Source: Thermoplasmata archaeon
Lineage (GTDB): Archaea; Thermoplasmatota; Thermoplasmata; Lutacidiplasmatales; UBA184
Length of the DNA: 64,000 nucleotides
Direction of reading: 5' to 3'
Assembly: GCA_022750195.1 (NCBI GenBank)
Contig: JAKIWE010000001.1
Coordinates: 180,672-244,671, forward strand
Program-made: the position numbers and the translations under genes
The notes under the pieces: generated by a model
Told to the model about the DNA's origin: nothing
Databases searched by the model: none
Seen by the model: only the letters and a program-made list of their open reading frames with translations
Shown here: piece by piece, positions 58,963 to 64,000 of the stretch
Layout: the number at the start of each line of letters is the position of its first letter
Numbering within the stretch: position 1 is the first letter of the stretch

Positions 58963-59485
58963 GGTGCATCCGGGACGGGACGGGGTGGGAGGAGACTTTC
59001 CGGTACTTCGCCGAGCTCTTCACCCCGTACGGGTGGGCGACGTCGCCGGCGACCTCGAAGTAGATCAGCTGGCCGATCGGCATCCCCCGGTAGACGCGGA
59101 CCGGGAGCTTGACCGACATTTCGAGCGTCCAGTAGTTGCAGAAGCCTACGTCCCCCTTCCCTGCGGTCGAGTGGATGTCGACGCCGAGCCGGCCGACGCT
59201 GGACTTTCCCTCCAGGAAAGGAACGAACCGATGGGTCTCGGTGTACTCCTCCGTCACGCCGAGGTACAGCTGGCCCGGGACGAGCACGAACCCCTCCTTC
59301 GGGATCCGGAACTCGTCGACCACGTTCGGACGGCGGGCGTCGAGCGCCCCGTCGCGGTACGTGGAGAGGTACGGACCGAGGTGGACGTCGTACGAGTTGG
59401 AGCCGAGGCAACGAGGCCGGAACGGCCGAATGACGATCTCGCCTTCGCGCATGGCCCGGAGGATGCGCGTGTCGCTGAGGATCAT
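58928..59485 (-). CDS. dcd: dCTP deaminase
   Basis: Converts dCTP to dUTP for thymidylate synthesis. The 185-aa trimeric-fold protein begins MILSDTRILRAMREGEIVI and has PRCLGSNSYDVHLG, FLEGKSSVGRLGVDIHSTAG, the catalytic-Glu strand FCNYWTLEMSV and MPIGQLIYFEV, ending in YGVKSSAKYRK. Mono- or bifunctional (dUTPase) activity cannot be separated by eye. ATG at 59485; an AT-rich patch (AGTAATTAAAG) 33 bp upstream is shared with aconitase. Confidence 0.92.
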   Translation of the reverse strand: MILSDTRILRAMREGEIVIRPFRPRCLGSNSYDVHLGPYLSTYRDGALDARRPNVVDEFRIPKEGFVLVPGQLYLGVTEEYTETHRFVPFLEGKSSVGRLGVDIHSTAGKGDVGFCNYWTLEMSVKLPVRVYRGMPIGQLIYFEVAGDVAHPYGVKSSAKYRKVSSHPVPSRMHLNFPKRRRPRS

Positions 59486-59512
59486 CTCGGTCGCCCCCCG
59501 GGGCGGGCCGCG

Positions 59513-59523
59513 AAGTAATTAAA
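59513..59523. promoter_or_regulatory. Shared TATA-like patch between dcd and aconitase
   Basis: AGTAATTAAAG is the only AT-rich patch in the 103-bp divergent gap: 33 bp from the dcd ATG (minus), and predicting plus-strand start at about 59545 upstream of the 9-codon uORF. Confidence 0.45.
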
Positions 59524-59562
59524 GAGGAGGCGGCGCCGCGCCCGCGGCGAAGGGAAGGCGTC

Positions 59563-59592
59563 ATGAAGCGCCCGGGGGTCGAGCCGCCATGA
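59563..59592 (+). CDS. Nine-codon upstream ORF coupled to aconitase
   Basis: ATG at 59563, behind GGGAAGG, opens the frame MKRPGVEPP and stops at a TGA (59590-59592) that overlaps the aconitase ATG as ATGA. The layout is that of a leader peptide with translational coupling. Too short for compositional proof. Confidence 0.4.
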   Translation: MKRPGVEPP

Positions 59593-62294
59593 ACCCCTCG
59601 CCGAGCCACGACCCGTTCGGCGTCCTCGACGAACTGACCACCCCGACCGCGCGCCTCTCCTTTTTCCGGCCGTCGAAGCTCGACGGCGTGGACGCCGAGA
59701 AGCTGGCCCGCCGCCCTCGGACCATCCGGATCCTGCTCGAAAACCTCGTCCGCCGGGCGCACGACTCCGGTGTGGACCCGTCGTTCGTCCGGGACCTCGC
59801 CAACGGTCGGGCCCTACCCTCCGAGCTCGACGTTCCGTTCTATCCTGCGCGCGTCCTGCTTCAGGACTTCACCGGGATTCCCGTGCTCGTTGACCTAGGC
59901 GCGATGAGGTCGGCCGCCCGCGCCCGCGGGATCGATCCTGCCCGGGTCAATCCGCTGGTGCCCGTCGACCTCGTCATCGACCACTCGGTCCAGGTCGACA
60001 GCTTCCGTGGCCCCCACCCCTTGCTCCTGAATCTCGAGCGCGAGTTCGGCCGCAACCACGAGCGGTACCGATTCCTCAAGTGGGCGCCGCAGGCCTTCCA
60101 TCACCTCCGTGTGGTCCCGCCTGGGAACGGCATCGTCCACCAGGTGAACCTCGAATATCTCGCCAGCGTCGTCGCCGCCCCGAACGGTCACGGCTCCGCC
60201 GTCGCGTTCCCCGACACGCTCGTGGGGACGGACTCCCACACGACGATGGTCAACGGGCTCGGCGTACTGGCCTGGGGCGTCGGGGGGATCGAAGCCGAGT
60301 CGGTGATGCTGGGGGAACCGACGCTGCTCCCGCCGATCGAGGTCGTCGGGGTCCGACTGACCGGTCGGCTCCCGGAGGGCGCGACCGCCACCGACGTCGT
60401 CCTCGAGCTTACGAAAACGCTGCGCACCAAGGGCGTCGTCGAGAAGTTCGTCGAGTTCTACGGCCCAGGCGTCGCGGCCCTTTCGGTGCCGGACCGCGCG
60501 ACGATCTCGAACATGTGCCCCGAATACGGTGCGACCTCGGCGCTTTTCCCCGTGGACGAGGCGAGTCTCGAGTACCTGCGCGGCACGGGACGCGAGCCCG
60601 AGGTGATCGCACGCGTCGAGGCGTACGTACGGGCGCAGGGCTGGTGGCCGTCCGAGCACGACGCCCCCCTGGAGTTCTCCGAGCACCTCGCCTTCGACCT
60701 CAGCTCCGTCGTTCCGACCGTGGCGGGACCGAAGAACCCCGAAGAGAGCATGCCGCTCCCCCAGGTCCCGGGGTCGTTCCGGCGGGCCGTCGAGGGCTAT
60801 CGGACGAGTCATCCCTCGCGCGCCGAGCCCGGCGGATCGAACGGGGTCCGGGACGGCTCGGTGGTCATCGCGGCCATCACGAGCTGCACGAACACCTCGA
60901 ACCCGATGGTCATGCTCGGCGCCGGCATGCTCGCCCGGAACGCCTTGGCTCGGGGGCTCAAGGTGCCGTCGTTCGTCAAGACCTCGTTCGCCCCGGGCTC
61001 GAAGGTCGTCACGAGCTACCTCGACCGGGCGGGGCTCATGGCCCCGTTGGACGAGCTCGGATTCCATCTCGTCGGCTACGGCTGCACCACGTGCATCGGC
61101 AACAGCGGTCCGCTTCCGCCGGAGGTCGCCAAGGAGGTCGAGGACCGCGACCTCTACGTGGCGGCGGTCCTGAGCGGCAACCGCAATTTTGAGGCGCGGA
61201 TCCACAACCAGGTCCGGGCGAACTACCTCGCCTCGCCGCTGCTCGTCGTGGCGTATGCCCTCGCCGGTCGCGTGGACCTCGACGTGAGCCGCGACCCGCT
61301 CGGGCTCGACGCGGAGGGCAAGCCCGTGTACTTGCGCGAGATCTGGCCGGCCGCCGAAGAGGTCCGTCGCGCGGTCGCGAGCTCGCTGGACCCGGAGATG
61401 TTCAGGGCCAAGTACCGGGAGATCACGGTCGGGGACCCGCACTGGAACGCTCTCGACAGCCTCGATGCGCCGGAGTACCCGGCCGATCCGGCCTCGACCT
61501 ATCTGCGCCTTCCGCCGTACTTCGACCTTCCCGCCCCGGTCGTCGGGGCCGGCGGGCAGGTCATCCAGGACGGTCGCGTGCTGGTAATGCTGGGCGACCG
61601 AGTCACCACCGACCACATTTCGCCGGCCGGGGAGATCCCCTCCGACAGCCCGGCCGGCCTCTACCTCAAGGAACACGGGGTGCCCGAGTCCGAGTTCAAC
61701 ACCTACGGCGCGAGGCGCGGCAACCACGAGGTGATGGTGCGCGGCACCTTCGCGAACGTGCGACTCCGCAACGTGATGGCGGCGGGCAAGGAAGGCGGGT
61801 GGACGACCCACCAGCCGAGCGGCGAACTGCTGACCATCTACGACGCGGCCCTCCGCTATCGAACGACCCAGACCCCGCTGTTGGTCATCGCCGGCGCCTC
61901 GTATGGACAGGGGAGTTCCAGGGATTGGGCCGCGAAGGGGCCGCTGCTGCTCGGGGTCCGTGCGGTCCTCGCCGAGAGCTACGAGAGGATCCATCGGAGC
62001 AACTTGGTCGGCATGGGTGTGCTCCCGCTCGAGTTCTCCAGCCTCGGCGCGTGCAAGAAGCTCGGCCTGACCGGAACCGAGACGATCTCTCTCACCACCG
62101 ACCCGGCCACGCCGTTGGCCCCCCGATCGACCGTGCGTGCTGAGGCCGTGCGCGCGGACGGGAGTAAGTTCTCCTTCGATCTGCGGTGCCGTATCGACGG
62201 TCCGGCCGAGCTCGCGTACTTCCGAGCCGGCGGGCTGTTGCCGTACGTGCTCGGGAAGGTAGGCGCCTCCGCAGGGACCCCCACGGCACGGTGA
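59589..62294 (+). CDS. acnA: Aconitate hydratase (AcnA type)
   Basis: TCA-cycle enzyme interconverting citrate and isocitrate through a 4Fe-4S cluster. The 901-aa protein has the full AcnA/IRP layout: LLQDFTGIPVLVDLGAMR, GTDSHTTMVNGLGVLAWGVG, cluster cysteines in TSCTNTSNP and GYGCTTCIGNSGP, the linker, and the swivel domain with YGQGSSRDWAAKGP and the SNLVGMGVLPLEF region. ATG at 59589 overlaps a 9-codon uORF. With the isocitrate dehydrogenase-type gene at 41 kb it supports an oxidative TCA cycle. Confidence 0.96.
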   Translation: MNPSPSHDPFGVLDELTTPTARLSFFRPSKLDGVDAEKLARRPRTIRILLENLVRRAHDSGVDPSFVRDLANGRALPSELDVPFYPARVLLQDFTGIPVLVDLGAMRSAARARGIDPARVNPLVPVDLVIDHSVQVDSFRGPHPLLLNLEREFGRNHERYRFLKWAPQAFHHLRVVPPGNGIVHQVNLEYLASVVAAPNGHGSAVAFPDTLVGTDSHTTMVNGLGVLAWGVGGIEAESVMLGEPTLLPPIEVVGVRLTGRLPEGATATDVVLELTKTLRTKGVVEKFVEFYGPGVAALSVPDRATISNMCPEYGATSALFPVDEASLEYLRGTGREPEVIARVEAYVRAQGWWPSEHDAPLEFSEHLAFDLSSVVPTVAGPKNPEESMPLPQVPGSFRRAVEGYRTSHPSRAEPGGSNGVRDGSVVIAAITSCTNTSNPMVMLGAGMLARNALARGLKVPSFVKTSFAPGSKVVTSYLDRAGLMAPLDELGFHLVGYGCTTCIGNSGPLPPEVAKEVEDRDLYVAAVLSGNRNFEARIHNQVRANYLASPLLVVAYALAGRVDLDVSRDPLGLDAEGKPVYLREIWPAAEEVRRAVASSLDPEMFRAKYREITVGDPHWNALDSLDAPEYPADPASTYLRLPPYFDLPAPVVGAGGQVIQDGRVLVMLGDRVTTDHISPAGEIPSDSPAGLYLKEHGVPESEFNTYGARRGNHEVMVRGTFANVRLRNVMAAGKEGGWTTHQPSGELLTIYDAALRYRTTQTPLLVIAGASYGQGSSRDWAAKGPLLLGVRAVLAESYERIHRSNLVGMGVLPLEFSSLGACKKLGLTGTETISLTTDPATPLAPRSTVRAEAVRADGSKFSFDLRCRIDGPAELAYFRAGGLLPYVLGKVGASAGTPTAR

Positions 62295-62357
62295 TCGGCG
62301 GGTAGCCTCGGACCGCTTGACCTCCGTCCGTCGACCGCGGCGCTAGGTAGCGACGGA

Positions 62358-63212
62358 CTACAACGGCTCGGCGGATTCGAGCAGAAGAGAAGCGTACCCG
62401 ACGACCGTGGACATCTCCTCGACCTCGCCCGAGTGGCCCCACCGTAGGAGTCGTGCCGTGAGCGGCTCGCCCTCGAGGGCCGCGAGCATGGAAGTCGTGG
62501 GGGCGATGCCGCACATCGAGATGTCGTCCCGAAGCACCGTCTCGTACAGCCCCTTCGGGTCGAGCGCCAGAATCCGGTCGATCGCGCGGCGGTCGAGCTG
62601 TTCCGCCCGGGCCGGTGGGATGTAGTGCGAGAAATCCGTCGAAGCGAGAAGCAGGATGTCCTGATCGCGCACCGCCTCTCGCACGACCCTTGCGACCTGC
62701 TCGAGGAACCCCAGCGTTCCGTACCGGACCATCAAGGCGACGAACTTCGGGTGGGGCAGCACGTAGTCGAGGAACGGCAGCTGCACCTCGATGGAGTGCT
62801 CGGGGAGGTGCGTCGCCTCGTCGACGACGATCGGTCGCTGGGCGAGGGCGTTGACGAGCGCGGAGTCGGTCTGCACCGGCCCGAGGGGGGTCATCCAGGC
62901 CCGGTCGGAGAGGGCCGCGGGCTCCCCTTCGCCCGCATGGTTGACCCCGAGGATCAGCACCGAGGCGGGCGGCCGCTCGGCGGCGATGGCGGCGTAAGCG
63001 TGGGCGGCGATCGCCCCGGAGTAGCTCAGCCCCGCGTGCGGAACCACCGCGGCCCGGATATGCCGCTCCGGGCTCCGATGGCGAACGGGGAGGTGCCCCG
63101 GACCTCTCGGGTCGACGAAGCAACCTTCGATCTCGCGCGCGAGCTCGGCACCGTCCCCGGCGTAGAACCGCCCCGCGACCGCGGGAGGGCGAGGGGGACC
63201 GGGGGTGCTCAT
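62358..63212 (-). CDS. MEMO1 family protein
   Basis: A 284-aa protein of the MEMO family (dioxygenase LigB-like fold). Conserved residues: RPPAVAGRFYAGD start, VPHAGLSYSGAIAAHAYAAI, LGVNHAGEG, EHSIEVQLPFLDYV, STDFSHY, and MCGIAPTT near the end. These His/Asp/Cys positions line the metal-binding pocket. In other archaea MEMO genes neighbour AMMECR1 and radical SAM genes (AmmeMemoRadiSam); neither is seen here. ATG at 63212 overlaps the stop of the HIT gene by 4 bp (ATGA), so they form an operon. Confidence 0.9.
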   Translation of the reverse strand: MSTPGPPRPPAVAGRFYAGDGAELAREIEGCFVDPRGPGHLPVRHRSPERHIRAAVVPHAGLSYSGAIAAHAYAAIAAERPPASVLILGVNHAGEGEPAALSDRAWMTPLGPVQTDSALVNALAQRPIVVDEATHLPEHSIEVQLPFLDYVLPHPKFVALMVRYGTLGFLEQVARVVREAVRDQDILLLASTDFSHYIPPARAEQLDRRAIDRILALDPKGLYETVLRDDISMCGIAPTTSMLAALEGEPLTARLLRWGHSGEVEEMSTVVGYASLLLESAEPL

Positions 63213-63631
63213 TCGGCACCAAGGAGGCCGACCAGCTCGAGGGCCTCCCGTTGTTCGAGCGGAGGGCGTGAGGTCGAGTTGAACGGGTTCCTTCGGTCGT
63301 ACCGGGGGATCACGTGGAAGTGCAGGTGGAAGACGATCTGACCGGCCAAAGCGCCCTGATTGAGCGAGATGTTGTAGTCTCGACTCAGCCGCTCCATGCG
63401 CCGGCACACGGCAGCGACGCTGGCCAGAAGCTTCCCGGGTTCATCGTCCTTGAGGTCGGTCAGCCGGTCGACGTGCCGGCGGGGGACTACCAGGGCATGT
63501 CCGCGCGTGAACGGGAAGATGTCGAGGAACGCGACCGCCGTCGGGTCCTCGTAGAACAGGTACGCGGGAGCCCGACGGGCGATGATCGGACAGAAGATGC
63601 ACTCCTCGGGGCCGTGCCCCGCGGGGACCAT
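63209..63631 (-). CDS. HIT family nucleotide hydrolase
   Basis: Histidine-triad protein of 140 aa from the chosen ATG. The triad motif is HLHFHVIPR at about residues 112-120; the N-terminus CIFCPII and the strand FPFTRGHALVVPRRHV are standard for the Hint/Ap4A hydrolase-type branch. A TTG at 63658 would add nine residues and fits the TATA-like patch at 63690 slightly better, so the start is open. It overlaps the MEMO gene by 4 bp. Confidence 0.88.
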   Translation of the reverse strand: MVPAGHGPEECIFCPIIARRAPAYLFYEDPTAVAFLDIFPFTRGHALVVPRRHVDRLTDLKDDEPGKLLASVAAVCRRMERLSRDYNISLNQGALAGQIVFHLHFHVIPRYDRRNPFNSTSRPPLEQREALELVGLLGAE

Positions 63632-63685
63632 GAGGCGACGCACAATCCCCTTGGGCAAAAAGGCTGGCGTCGGCCGGCCGCGCCG

Positions 63686-63697
63686 CGCCCGTTATCT
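63686..63697. promoter_or_regulatory. TATA-like patch between HIT and S53-type genes
   Basis: CGTTATCTCGAA is about 28 bp from the GTG at 63720 (plus strand) and about 34 bp from the TTG at 63658 (minus strand). Confidence 0.35.
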
Positions 63698-63719
63698 CGA
63701 ACACCTGCGTAGAAACGGT

Positions 63720-64000
63720 GTGGGGAGCGCGGGGTGGAGCGCGGGAGCTTGGGTCCTGCTGGCCTCGGTGCTCTGCGCCATGCCGGCGATGGGAGCCCAC
63801 AGCGCCTCCGGGGCTCCTCCCCGAGAGCTCGTCGCAACCGACCGCGCGAAGGTCCCCCCAGGAGTCGAGTCCCAACCCCTGCCCGCGGCGACCTCAGTGC
63901 ACCTTACGGTCGTTCTCCGGCCCCTCAACGCCTCCGGTCTCGTGCAGCTCGACCGAGCGCTGGCGGCCGCGCGCTCGGGGTCGCCTCCCCCCTTCCTGAC
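63720..64000 (+). CDS. N-terminus of a secreted S53 (kumamolisin-like) peptidase (partial)
   Basis: The frame from GTG at 63720 is open to the window end (93 codons). It encodes a signal peptide (SAGAWVLLASVLCAMPAMGA at about residues 3-22) and then VHLTVVLRPLNASGLVQLD, the start of the pro-kumamolisin activation domain found in S53 serine-carboxyl peptidases. A leaderless start fits the TATA-like patch. The overlapping frame from 63718 is a shadow. The catalytic part lies outside the window, so activity cannot be judged. Confidence 0.6.
   Translation, partial: MGSAGWSAGAWVLLASVLCAMPAMGAHSASGAPPRELVATDRAKVPPGVESQPLPAATSVHLTVVLRPLNASGLVQLDRALAAARSGSPPPFL

Noticed and set aside
63718..63999. 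93-aa open frame at the right edge
   Set aside because: Ser/Arg/Pro-rich; the frame two bases later encodes a signal peptide and an S53 prodomain start.
1..64000. CRISPR arrays, insertion sequences, rRNA genes
   Set aside because: I saw no regularly spaced repeats, no transposase and no rRNA-like sequence anywhere in the window.

Overview
The window is a GC-rich, densely packed piece of an archaeal chromosome. Diagnostic genes are sn-glycerol-1-phosphate dehydrogenase (archaeal ether lipids), GatD/GatE (archaeal tRNA-Gln amidation), the archaeal dihydropterin pyrophosphokinase MptE, a Hel308 helicase, an Orc1/Cdc6-like protein, an archaeal-type RPA with its RPA-associated protein, Spt5, SecE and FtsZ. 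Start codons often lie about 25-30 nt behind TATA boxes, as in leaderless archaeal mRNAs. A TPP riboswitch is present, which in archaea is known mainly from Thermoplasmata. I infer a Thermoplasmatota-like archaeon, perhaps a soil or acid-tolerant lineage; the rank is a guess. Aconitase, an isocitrate dehydrogenase-type enzyme, EtfAB, two acyl-CoA dehydrogenases and a methylmalonate-semialdehyde dehydrogenase point to a respiring heterotroph that oxidises fatty and amino acids. An Amt channel supplies ammonium.

Layout. 0-5.2 kb: amt, the acd-etfB-etfA operon and larB. 5.2-12.4 kb: a coiled-coil protein, a membrane-anchored FKBP isomerase behind a tiny leaderless uORF, RPA/RPA-associated protein, pyrF, a GT4 glycosyltransferase and pdxS. 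12.5-16.4 kb: a TPP riboswitch and a thiamine ABC transporter (thiBPQ). 16.4-21.8 kb: a large Kelch/Ig-like surface protein, a DEAD-box helicase and an unknown gene. 21.9-28.3 kb is the most accessory part: an MFS exporter, a methyltransferase, an ATL-AlkZ-like alkylation-repair pair, a pseudogene scrap, and an 18-bp repeat of the tRNA-Arg 3' end that encloses an HTH/nucleotidyltransferase gene pair.

28.4-42.2 kb: gatD-gatE-pgp-zinc-finger operon, hsp20 with a palindromic operator, the ftsZ-secE-spt5-rpl11 operon, mptE, a GT-C-like membrane protein, a protein with an H1-like basic tail, a YjbQ-family gene and an isocitrate dehydrogenase. 42.3-53.5 kb: MscS channel, a degenerate Orc1/Cdc6 paralogue convergent with hel308, a second acyl-CoA dehydrogenase divergent from rqcH, a zinc-finger protein, MMSDH, a cupin and a secreted protein. 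53.6-64 kb: tRNA-Pro, UPF0179, G1P dehydrogenase, queE, leuS, dcd, aconitase, MEMO, HIT and the start of a secreted S53-type protease.

The strongest candidates for something undescribed are (1) the tRNA-Arg-bounded mini-element with its regulator/nucleotidyltransferase pair, (2) the matching hairpin insertions in the D-loops of both tRNA genes, (3) the translationally coupled ATL + AlkZ-like repair pair, and (4) the Orc1/Cdc6 paralogue that has lost its Walker A lysine.
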